DNA of 64,000 nt from Ichthyophis bannanicus (lineage: Eukaryota > Chordata > Amphibia > Gymnophiona > Ichthyophiidae): contig CM066043.1 of NCBI GenBank assembly GCA_033557465.1, forward strand, positions 109,730,278-109,794,277. The letters run 5' to 3'. Made by a program: the position numbers and the translations under genes. This document shows, piece after piece, positions 55,661 to 64,000 of this stretch. The notes below the pieces were generated by a model. The model did no database searches. It was not told where the DNA came from and saw only the letters and a program-made list of their open reading frames with translations. Each line of letters begins with the position of its first letter. Within the stretch, counting starts at the first letter, position 1.

Positions 55661-56830
55661 TTAGGTATGGAACAGGTGTTTGAGAACAGCCTGACCAAAC
55701 AAGGCATCCCGGCAGGAGTCCTTGTCCAAGCAATAATGGGCTGTAAAGATATGAACCGAGGCCCAGGTGGCTGCTCGACAGATTTGGTCGATGGACACAG
55801 AGTTTAGATGAGCCATAGAGGCTGCCATGGCCCTCACATTGTGAGCTGTGACATGGCCCTCCAGAGAAAGGTTCTTACTCTGGTACACTGAGCAACCCAA
55901 ATGGACAGAGTTCTCTTAGAGACTGGAAGTCCTAAATGAGAGGGATCAAAAGCAACAAAGAGTTGAGAGGACTTTCTATGTTGCTGTGTCCTTTGTAAGT
56001 AAAAAGCGAGCGCTCTCTTACAATCCAGGGTATGGAGATTCCTCTCTGCACTTGATGCATGAGGTCCTGGAAAAAAGACAGGTAAATACACCTCCTGGTT
56101 CAGATGAAAAGGTGAGACCACTTTAGGCATAAAGTGTGGATTGGTCCTGAGGACTACCTTGTCATGATGGAACCTTGTATAAGGAGGATTAGCCACCAAG
56201 GCTTGCAGCTCACTGATGCGGCGAGCTGAAGTGACTGCAATGAGAAAAATAACCTTCCAGGAAAGGAATTTCAAGGAAGTAGTGGCTAAGGGTTCAAAGG
56301 GTGGCTTCATAAGCTGGTCAAGAACCAGATTCAAGTCCCATGCCACTGGAGGTGGTCTAATGGGAGGTTTAGTTAAAAGAAGGCCTTTCATGAATCTTGC
56401 TATAAGAGGATGAGAGGAAATAGGCTGTCCATTGAGAGGCTTAAGGGATGCTGCAATAGCACTCAAATGGACTCTTACTGAATTCGTTTTAAGGCCTGCA
56501 TGGGATAAATGCAGCAAATACTCTAGTAAAGAATTCAGAGGTATTGCAAGAGGGTTAAGACCCTTATCTGCACACCAAATGGTAAACCTTTTCCATTTAA
56601 AAGCATAGGAACGTCTAGTGGAGGGCTTTCTGGAAGCATGAAGGATATCCTTCACTTGCTGAGACAGATGCCAATCTTGAAGGTCTAGGCCTTCAGCAAC
56701 CAGGCTCTGAGATGAAGAGACTGGGGATTTGGGTGCCACAAGGTTCCCTCCTCCTGGGACAGGAGGTCTGGAGCAGATCCCAAGTCCAGGGAGGGAGCTT
56801 GAGAGAGATGCAGAAGTAGAGGGTACCACA
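55661..56830 (-). pseudogene. DIRS A tyrosine recombinase, one frameshift
   Basis: The main frame runs in from upstream and ends at 55834. It has TRRSYAFKWKRF (domain start), TSARRISELQAL (first Arg), LHTLDCKRALAFYLQRT and KRTLSIWVAQC. The remainder is in frame 55661-55900: GHVTAHNVRAMAASM (His, Arg), ICRAATWASVHIFTAHYC (Tyr). An indel near 55880 separates the last catalytic residues from the rest. The frame is open far upstream (to 58143) over RNase H and RT, so the YR ORF may overlap pol, as in DIRS-1. Confidence 0.85.
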
Positions 56831-57755
56831 CTAGGCGTGGCCAATGTGGTGCTATGAGGATCATAGACCGCTTGTCTCTCTGAAGTTTGAACAGTGTCTT
56901 GGGAATTAGGGGAATAGGTGGAAAGGCATAGAGGAAGTCTTGCCCCCAATGAAGGAGGAAGGCATCCCTGGCCTGAACTCCCTGACACGGAATCCTGGAA
57001 CAGAACCAGGGAAGTTTGGCATTCCACGGACTTGCAAATAGGTCTATGTCCGGGGTTCCCCAAATTCGGAAGATCCTGGCTATCTGGTCCCCATGGAGGG
57101 ACCATTCGTGTGGAAGCAGAACTCGACTGAGTCTGTCTGCCCAAGAATTTTGAACCCCTGGAAGATACACTGCTATGAGATGAATTTGATGCTCTCTGGC
57201 GAAGGCCCACAATCTCAGAGCTTTGTTGCAAAGCGACAGAGAGCCAGTCCCGCCCTGCTTGTTCACGTAGAACATGGCTACTTGGTTGTCCGTGTGGATG
57301 AGGACTGTCTTGTAGCTGAGTAGGGTGTGGAAGACTCTGAGAGCTAGAAAAATTGCTCTGAGCTCTAAGAGGTTGATATGCAGAGATGTCTCCTGTGGAG
57401 ACCAGATGCCTTGAGTGGAGAGATCTTGTAGATGAGCTCCCCAACCCCTTGGAGAGACATCTGTTGAAAGGGTTGCTTGGGGTAACACCTGTTGAAAGGG
57501 GGACCCCAGCAACAGATTTTGAGTGGACTTCCACCACTGGAGAGAGCAAAAGAGGCGACTGGAGGTTGCTATTTTGTCTGACAGGCACCCTGATGCCTGG
57601 GTCCATTGGGTGGACAGAGTCCATTGAGCTGCCCTCATGTGAAGGCGAGCGTAAGGAACCACATGCACGGTGGATGCCATGTGGCCTAACAGTTGTAACA
57701 TCTCTCGAGCAGTTAAATGGGACTTTAACTGAATTTGTGAGGCTAACTGCACCAA
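56685..57755 (-). pseudogene. DIRS A RNase H and methylase-like domain
   Basis: 356 aa. RNase H: LSTDVSPRGWGAHL (Asp), INLLELRAIFLA (Glu), LIHTDNQVAMFYVNKQGG (Asp), VYLPGVQNSWADRLSR (Asp). The full D-E-D-D set is present. After it comes the DIRS methylase-like domain: GTPDIDLFASPWNAKLPWF, then FLYAFPPIPLIPKTLFKLQRD and MILIAPHWPRLVWYPLL. RNase H would remove template RNA. The role of the methylase-like domain is unknown. The stop at 56685 follows YR's upstream overlap. Confidence 0.85.
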
Positions 57756-57770
57756 GCGTAGGCAACGGGC

Positions 57771-58481
57771 CTAGGGAAGATAGGCCCTTGCAGTTGTGGT
57801 ATCCAGCAAGGCCCCTATGAACTCTAACGACTGAGTAGGGGTGAGATGGGATTTTGGGATGTTTATTACAAGTCCCAGATACTGAAGAACACGCCTTGTG
57901 CAGGCTAGGGAAGTCTGGGCCTCTGACTGGGATGGGGCTCGGATGAGCCAGTCGCCCAGATATGGGAAAACGAATATCCCTAGAGTGCGTAGAAATGCAG
58001 CTACTACTGCATGCATTTTGTGAACACTCTTGGTGCAGAGGCCAGACCGAAAGGAAGCACTCTGTATTGGTAGTGCTTTCTTTGATAAAGGAACCGAAGG
58101 AACCTTCTGTGTGTTGGATGGATGAGGACATGGGTGTACGCATCCTTGAGGTCTAGAGAACAAAGCCAATCCTGACTCTGAAGGTATGGAAGGAGAGCAC
58201 CGAGAGAAATCATCTTGAATTTCTCCTTGCATAGAAACTTGTTCAATTCTCTGAGATCTAATATGGGTCTGTAGCCCCCTGTTTTCTTTGGAATAAGAAA
58301 ATAGGGGGAGTAGAACCCTGAACCCTGTTGAAGAAGGGGTACTTCTTCTATTGCCCTTTGGAGAGATGTTGGAGAATTGAACTGTCTCACCATGGTGTGA
58401 GGAGGAAGGTTTAAGAAATGAAGCTTGTACCCCTCCGTTATGATGGAGAGGGTCCATTGCTCTGCTGTGATGTGTTCCCAT
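57771..58481 (-). pseudogene. DIRS A reverse transcriptase, frameshifted and with altered catalytic box
   Basis: The RT fingers are in frame 58004-58393 (SPYFLIPKKTGGYRPILDLREL, then CSLDLKDAYTHVLI motif A, and YRVLPFGLASAPRVF). The palm and thumb continue in frame 57771-58481 (VVAAFLRTLGIFVFPYLGDWLI, then VLQYLGLVINIPKS). The indel lies near 58010-58020. The catalytic box is YLGD, not YLDD as in copies 1, 3 and B, so one catalytic Asp is lost. Confidence 0.85.
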
Positions 58482-58635
58482 CTGGGAGCAAAGTGAGCTA
58501 ACCTTCCTGGAATGGTGAGAGGCTCTGGTTCTTTTAGAGCCAGAAAGGCTAAGTTCTCTAGTTGAAAGTCAAAGGCCCTGAGGAGACTGAGGCTCTTGGG
58601 CCGTAGCAGCCCTTACAGCCTTAGGCTTGGCCTGT

Positions 58636-60393
58636 TTAGGTTGTTGCTGTCGCTTTGCAGCAGCAAAACGACCTGCAGAAGATGCCTGTTGACCATAAAC
58701 AGGATAATATCTCCCCTTTTTGGGAAAAAAAACCCTTTTTGAACAACCTTTTCTTAACAGGAGCAGAAGTAGACTTTGAAAGTCTATCTAAAGCAGAATT
58801 TTCAGCATCCGTCTGAGTGGCCTTTGCTTGCCAATCTTTGCCAAAAAGGTTTTCACCTGTACAAGGAAGATTTCCTAGTCCATCCTGAACCCATGGTTCC
58901 AAATCAGAGGCTCTGCTGGCACACTCAAAAGAGTCAAAGGCTGCACGGTTGGAAAACTTGGAAACATCCTGGGCATGTTTAAGCCAGGTGAGAAACTCCT
59001 CCCTTTTATCTTCTGCAATAAAAGGAGATAAAGTTTGCAGGTGATCTGTAACTTCTTTTAGAAACATCCCCATATAGAGACTATAGGAGTTGATTCTAGC
59101 AGCAAGCATATTGGCCTGGAAAAGTTTCCTGCCAAAAGCATCTAAGGTTCTGCATTCTCTTCCTGGAGGATTAGATGAGTGCCTTTTTGCACTCTTTATC
59201 TTCTTCAAAGCAGACTCCACCACAATAGAGTGGTGAAGAAGCTGAGTCTTATGAAAGCCAGGACAAGGAGGAACACGGTACATGGTGTCCAACCTACGAG
59301 AATGAGGGGAGGTGGTGAGAGGTGTCTCCCATATGCCCAACATGTGATCATAAAGGATCTCATGAATTGGTAAAGTAGCTGCCTCTTTAGGAGCCTTAGG
59401 ATACTGTAAAATATCCAATTTTTTGGCTCTAGGCTCTGCCTCAGGGGCCACTGAAATGGAGAGGCCCCTGGCCACCTCCCTAATGAAGTCTTGAAAAGAC
59501 AAGTCTTCTGGAGGAGACATTCTTTTTGGAGAAGAGGGCTCCTGAGGAAGGAGTACCGATGCTTCGACAGAAACCTCTGATTCATCAGAGTCTTCAGAGG
59601 AATCGAAGTATCGCCTGTCTTGATGCTCCTGCAGAGCCCGATACGCGTACCGAGTGGTATCAACATCGGGAGTGATCGGTACCGATTCGGTACCGATGGG
59701 CATCACAGAACAGGGTACCGCTGCAGTCGACACCGAAGCCGATGTCGATGCAATCAGTACCGGCACCGGAACCAATATCGGTGCCGGTGCTGGAACCGGT
59801 ACCGACAACGGAGTTTGTTGCGGTACCGGAGGCGTCGCAGCTTGTATGAATGCCGTAATGGCACGCTGCGTGGTCAGAATATTCTGATCCATCGACGCCA
59901 CCAATGTCTGGATGTCGGTACCGGTGGGAACCACCGGTACCCTATAACATGGCAACAGGTGATCAGTCGAGGCCGAGCCATCGATGTCAACCTGTGACCC
60001 CATAGATAAAGCTTTGGAAGCCGGAGCCTCCCGCCGGGGTAATTTTGCCGGTGCGGATTCCTCGAGAGCAAGCCCGGAGGCATCTCGATACTTAGAGGGA
60101 GATCTACCCTTCGAGGACCGGCTGGACTTGAGTTTGGTTACCTGAGATCCATGGGAAGAAGAAGAAGCCCTGGAAGACGTCGATGCCACCGAAGCTGCAT
60201 CAGAGGCAAACAGGGTACTGAGCTTGGCTGCTCGATTCTGTAGACCTCTTTTAGACATCATGGAACAGGACTCACAATCCGTGATGGAGTGGTCAGGACC
60301 CAAACATTTTAGACACCAGTCATGGGTGTCAGTGACAGAAATAGTGCCGCTGCACTTCATGCACTTTTTAAACCCAGAAGCGGGCTTTTCCAT
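58636..60393 (-). pseudogene. DIRS A gag-like protein
   Basis: The likely start is the ATG at 60391-60393, giving 585 codons. The open frame extends upstream to 60885 but that part overlaps the terminal repeat and copy B. Residues about 8-45 form a cysteine block: KKCMKCSGTI, DTHDWCLKCLGPDHSITDCESC. A Ser-rich region and a Pro/Val/Thr-rich repeat follow, then EDLSFQDFIREVARGL, PPGRECRTLDAFGR, CTGENLFGKDW. The end is shifted: at an A8 run (58725-58732) the frame leaves the basic tail seen in copy 1. Confidence 0.85.
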
Positions 60394-60594
60394 GAGGAAA
60401 ATTTTTCCTAGGCCCAAGGCCAAAAGAAATATGCACAGAAGTGAAAATATTAGTCTTTTTTTTTTTTTAAGAAGAAAGAAAGAAAGACCGGCGGTACCGG
60501 TCCGACGTCGAAGAAGGCAGACGCGCGACCAAAGAAATAAAATAAAATAAAGAACTTCTTCAGCGGTGACAGGAACACGACCTGCTGGCTCCGC

Positions 60595-60767
60595 GGAAAA
60601 GAAGAACTGGAGAGGCGCGGTTGGAAAAGGCGGGAAGGCAGCGCGCAGGCGCTGTGGGATGCTCCCAAAAGCTTTCCTTTTGGACGCTGGGGAGCGTTCC
60701 CACACAGGCTCCGTCGGTACCGACGATACCCATATGTGAAGACTCATTCCTGCTTGTTCCTGGAGAT
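60595..60767. repeat. DIRS A, 5' inverted terminal repeat
   Basis: Reverse complement of 55175-55365. Ends TTGTTCCTGGAGAT, followed by copy B sequence CTACGCTTTC. Confidence 0.9.
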
Positions 60768-60919
60768 CTACGCTTTCTCCGGGAACAAGCAGGAAGTCAG
60801 TCCTCACATATGGGACTCCCCAGCTATAGACTACCATGAACCTATAGCCCACAAAGAAAAGAGGCTCCCTCATCGAAAGCCGCAAACAGCTGCAATGAAA
60901 TCCTCTGCGTCCAAAGGGA

Positions 60920-60972
60920 TTAGCACTCCGGTAACCTGAACAGGGTTTAGCACTCCGGTAACCTGAACAGGG
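60920..60972. repeat. 27-bp tandem duplication
   Basis: TTAGCACTCCGGTAACCTGA plus CAGGG occurs twice in a row, starting at 60920 and 60947. A local duplication in the 3' UTR of DIRS B. Confidence 0.9.
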
Positions 60973-60979
60973 TCGGAGG

Positions 60980-61983
60980 GCAGGAGTTGCCTAGACGTCA
61001 AAAAGGTTACAGAGTGTACAGCCTGGCTGAAGGCACTGTCCTGCCGGGACTCCCTATCCAGGCAGTAATGGGCTGCGAAGGTATGAACTGAAGACCAGGT
61101 GGCGGCCCGGCAGATGTCTGCCAGAGGAACGGAGCACAGATGAGCCGCTGATACTGCCATGGCTCTGACGTTGTGAGCCGTGACCCAGCCCTCCAACGGA
61201 AGCTTCACTTCCTCATAGGCCCGGACAATACAGTCTGCTACCCACGTGGACAGAATACGCTTGATCACCGCCTCCCCCAGTTTACTGGGGTCGTAGGAAA
61301 CGAAAAGCTTAGAGGCTTTTTGGTGGCCTTGAGTATGTTGAATGTAGAAGGATAAGGCCCTCTTACAGTCCAGGGTATGGAGGACCGCCTCAGCCCGACC
61401 GGCGTGCAGTCTGGGAAAGAATGTAGGGAGGACCACCTCCTGGTTGAGGTGGAATAAGGACACCACCTTTGGAAGGAACTTGGGGTGTGTGCGAAGCACC
61501 ACCCTATTCTTGTAGAACCTGGTATAAGGTCTCTTCGCCACGAGAGCCTGAAGCTCACTCACCCTTTGGGTGGAAATGAGTGTGACAAGGAAAACCACCT
61601 TCCAGGAGAGATAGCGGAGATGACACGTAGCCATCGGTTCGAAAGGCGGCAGGGTGAGCCACCCCAACACTATGTTGAGATCGCATTCAGTCGCTGGGGG
61701 GGCGGACTGGGGGCTTAGACAGGAGTAGGCCCTTAAGGAACCGGGACACCGTTGGGTGAGCCGAGAGGGGCTTCCCATCCACCTGATAGTGGTTCGCCGC
61801 TAGGGCACTGAGATGCACCTTGACGGAGTTGGATTTGAGCCTCGTGCTGGAGAGGTGGAAAAGGTATTGCAACACCGCATCCACCAGGCAAGAAAAGGGG
61901 TCGACACCCCGTGCCATACACCAAAGTGCAAACCTGCGCCACTTAAAGACTGGTAGACATTCTGTGTGAAGCCAGCAGAACAT
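60980..61983 (-). pseudogene. DIRS B tyrosine recombinase
   Basis: Frame 61687-61983 has the core-binding part (CLPVFKWRRFALWCMARGVDP). Frame 60870-61778 has the catalytic domain: STQRVSELQALVAK (Arg), LHTLDCKRALSFYIQHT, WVTAHNVRAMAVSA (His, Arg), ADICRAATWSSVHTFAAHYC (Tyr). The catalytic domain is uninterrupted with all key residues. A single frameshift near 61700-61720, at a GGGGGG run, separates it from the N-terminal part. It is the best preserved YR here. Confidence 0.88.
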
Positions 61984-62013
61984 CCTCCATGTCCTTCGGA
62001 AGTAGGAGCAGAG

Positions 62014-62877
62014 CTAATGACACCCTCTCAGCAGCCACGCCATCAGCAAAAGGGAGCTGGGGTTGGGATGCAGGAGAGAGCCCCCTCCTGGGAAAGGAGC
62101 TGTGGAGCTGTCCCCTGGGGGGATGGGGGTCTCCACCGCTAGCTGCAGGATGAGTAGGAACCATGGCAGCCAAGGCCAACGTGGGCCTATCAGAATGGCT
62201 GATGCTCTACCACGAAGAATCTTGAACAGGGTCTCGGCGATCAGAGGTGTCAGGGGAAACGCATACAGAAGACCCACCGACCATGAAATTAGAAAAGCAT
62301 CGGCGGCCACCCTGGCAGGGTGTGGTTGCCTGGAGCAGAAGTGGGGTAGCTGGTGATTGTTTGGGCTGGCAGAGAGGTCCATCACCGGTTCCCTCCAAAT
62401 CTGAAAAAGCTTGCAGACCACTTCTGGGTTCAGCTGCTACTCGTGCGGCTGGAGCAGCCTGCTGAGCCTGTCGGCCAGCCAGTTGTCCTGGCCCGGCAGG
62501 TACACTGCCCTGAGGAGAATGCCCTGTCGGACTGCGAACAAGCACAAGTCCAGGGCTTCCCAACAGAGGGCACGGGACCCCATGCCCCCTTGTTTGTTCA
62601 CAAATAACATGGCAACCTGGTTGTCCATCTGGACCAGGACGGACCTGTGGTTCAGGGACAACTGGAACGCCTTTAGGGCAAGATGGATTGCACACAGTTC
62701 CAACAGGTTGATCTGTTGAGCACTCTTGTCTATGGACCAAATGCCATGGGTGCGGTACCCCTGGAAGTGGGCTCTCCAGCCCAACAGGGAGGCATCTGTG
62801 GTGAGGATCCTTGAGTGGCGAAGGGCCTGAAAAGGCATCCTCGCTTCCAAGTGATGGGGCGAGAGCCAACAGGTCAA
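62014..62877 (-). pseudogene. DIRS B RNase H and methylase-like domain
   Basis: Frame 62437-62877 is RNase H: LTTDASLLGWRAHF, NLLELCAIHLA, LVQMDNQVAMLFVNKQGG, LPGQDNWLADRLSR, keeping D-E-D-D. A stop separates it from frame 62014-62421: EPVMDLSASPNNHQLPHF, LYAFPLTPLIAETLFKILRG and ILIGPRWPWLPWFLLIL, the methylase-like domain. An alternative frame (62207-63064) is open across both. Confidence 0.85.
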
Positions 62878-62880
62878 GGA

Positions 62881-63922
62881 CTACGCCAGGCACCTGGTCA
62901 CTTTGACTCTGTCCTGGAGGTGCCCCATGGCCTGGGACCACTGGTTCCTGAGGCACCACTGCACAATTCGCATGTGGAGACGGGTGTCTGGTGTGACATG
63001 GACTGTGGAGGCCATGTGCCTGAGGAGGCGCAGCAGGTGTCTTGCTGGCACTGAGGGATGGCACTGTATGTCTTTGGCCAGTGCCATGAGCCTGCCTACC
63101 CTGTCTGCAGGTAGGAATGCCTTTGAGTGAAGGATATTGATCCTTGCCCCAATAAATTCCAGCTCTTGAGTCGGGCGAAGGCTGGACTTGGGATAGTTGA
63201 TAACGAAACCCAAGTGCTGAAGGACCTGGATAGTGCGTGCCGTGGCCTGCTGCACCTCGGGGGCCGTGGTGCCCCTGATGAGCCAGTCATCGAGATAGGG
63301 TAAGACAAAGATCCCCTGAAACCTGAGGAAGGCGGCGACCACCGCCAGGCACTTTGTGAATACCCTGGAGGCCGAGGCGAGGCCAAAGGGAAGCACCCTG
63401 TATTGAAAATGATGTCCCCCCCACCACAAAGCATAGGTATTGCCTGTGGTTCAGGTGGATTAGGATGTGTGTATAAGCATCCTTTAAGTCTAAGGAGCAT
63501 AGCCAGTCTCCCTGGCGGAGGTAAGGCAGCAATGTTCCAAGGGAGAGCATCTTGAACTTCTCCCTCACCAGGAATTTGTTGAGGTTGCGCAGGTCGAGGA
63601 TGGGCCTTAGGCACCCTGTCCTCTTTGGCATGAGGAAGTACCTGGAGTAGAAACCCTTGCCCTTTTGATGGTTGGGCACTAGTTCCACCGCTCGGTCCTC
63701 AAGAAGACCTGTCAACTCCTTCAAAAGAAGGTCCCGGTGAAGGAGAGGCCGGAAGGGCTCTCTGGGGAAATAATGTGGAGGCACTTCGGCTAGGTGGAGG
63801 AGGTAACCCTCCTTGATCACCTGTAATGCCCATGCATCAGTGGTGATAGCTCCCCACCTGTGGGCGTACAGGGAGAACCAACCTCCTATGGGCTGCCAAG
63901 CTCCGGTTGGGAGAGAGGCCAT
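62881..63922 (-). pseudogene. DIRS B reverse transcriptase, one frameshift
   Basis: Frame 63287-63922 holds the N-terminal region and motif A: YSRYFLMPKRTGCLRPILDLRNL, then CSLDLKDAYTHILIHL. Frame 62881-63429 holds FQYRVLPFGLASASRVF, VLPYLDDWLIRG (intact catalytic box) and VLQHLGFVINYPKSSL. The frames join at a C-run near 63415-63422. The Asp residues for polymerisation are all present. Confidence 0.88.
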
Positions 63923-64000
63923 GCTGCAGGAGTCAAAAGCTCTCTACAGGCTGGGCCTGGGCCGGGGCCGGAGCCTGGGGTTTGGGAGCCTTCTGCTTAC
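63923..64000 (-). pseudogene. DIRS B gag-like C-terminus (cut by the window)
   Basis: The last 78 bp correspond to the basic, proline-rich tail of gag (compare 47612-47700 and 3092-3160), reading KAPKPQAP-like sequence on the minus strand. The rest is outside. Confidence 0.55.

Larger units (their letters stand above)
55175..60767 (-). mobile_element. DIRS-like retrotransposon A, complete
   Basis: A 5593-bp element with left end AGCACAGTTACTTACC at 55175 and right end TTCCTGGAGAT at 60767. The ends form inverted repeats of about 170 bp. The internal complementary region at 55447-55550 reads GGTAAGTAACTGTGCT joined to ATCTCCAGGAAC, exactly the complement of both edges, which fixes the ends to the base. 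Coding order is gag, RT, RNase H, methylase-like, YR. It sits inside the complementary region of copy B with no target duplication. Confidence 0.93.
60768..64000 (-). mobile_element. DIRS-like retrotransposon B, main part (runs off the window)
   Basis: Starts with the second half of B's internal complementary region (60768-60815), then YR, methylase-like domain, RNase H and RT. Gag and the 5' terminus lie beyond 64000. It is closest to copies 2 and 3 in coding and terminal sequence. Confidence 0.9.

Noticed and set aside
55834..58143. 769-codon frame as one protein
   Set aside because: Only the last third is YR. The first two thirds overlay RT/RNase H in another frame and show no domain of their own. 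Recorded as a possible overlap instead.
58636..60885. Full 749-codon gag frame
   Set aside because: The first 164 codons cross the terminal repeat into copy B. The ATG at 60393, just before the zinc block, is the sensible start.

Overview
The window is a block of nested transposable elements from a large vertebrate genome. I find no host protein gene, tRNA, rRNA or CRISPR array. The mix is DIRS-type tyrosine-recombinase retrotransposons, CR1 and L2-like LINEs, L1-like LINEs, a Penelope-like element, a Ty3/gypsy element with Gmr1 domain order, two solo LTRs, a tRNA-type SINE and a non-autonomous hAT. This fits an amphibian, most likely a caecilian. The host call is inference from repeat content, since nothing in the window identifies a species.

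Layout. 1-4855: minus-strand DIRS copy 1, carrying a 771-bp solo LTR (489-1259) and a 188-bp hairpin insertion with 14-bp target duplications (2045-2232). 5240-7827: plus-strand L2-like LINE. 8041-11340: minus L2-like LINE, next to a 185-bp tandem repeat. 13385-16012: L1-like pieces, including an ORF1-plus-tail unit. 16013-19250: another minus L2-like LINE. 20416-28045: a minus-strand Ty3/gypsy element with integrase upstream of reverse transcriptase (Gmr1 order), split by an L2-like LINE (about 20831-22929) and by a nearly intact CR1 (23367-26866). 28046-33836: CR1, L2-like and L1-like fragments. 33841-35163: a second solo LTR. 35584-36320: a Penelope fragment whose catalytic motif has become a minisatellite. 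36762-38390: DIRS copy 2. 38391-40985: a CR1 with its 5' promoter-like repeats. 42060-44288: an L1-like ORF1, a CR1 ORF1, and a CR1 RT fragment holding a SINE. 44289-53190: DIRS copy 3, inserted in that CR1 and itself carrying a 3.2-kb hAT with a large minisatellite. 54856-64000: DIRS copy B, into whose internal complementary region a complete DIRS copy A (55175-60767) has inserted.

How the parts work. The DIRS copies encode, in order, a zinc-knuckle gag-like protein, RT, RNase H, a methylase-like domain and a tyrosine recombinase. They have inverted termini plus an internal complementary region that matches both ends. The CR1 copies encode an ORF1 with an SGNH-esterase domain and an ORF2 with AP-endonuclease and RT. 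Every coding region here has at least one lesion, often an indel in a homopolymer run, so the coding calls are pseudogenes unless stated. All boundaries were read by eye; those marked 'about' may be off by tens of bases.
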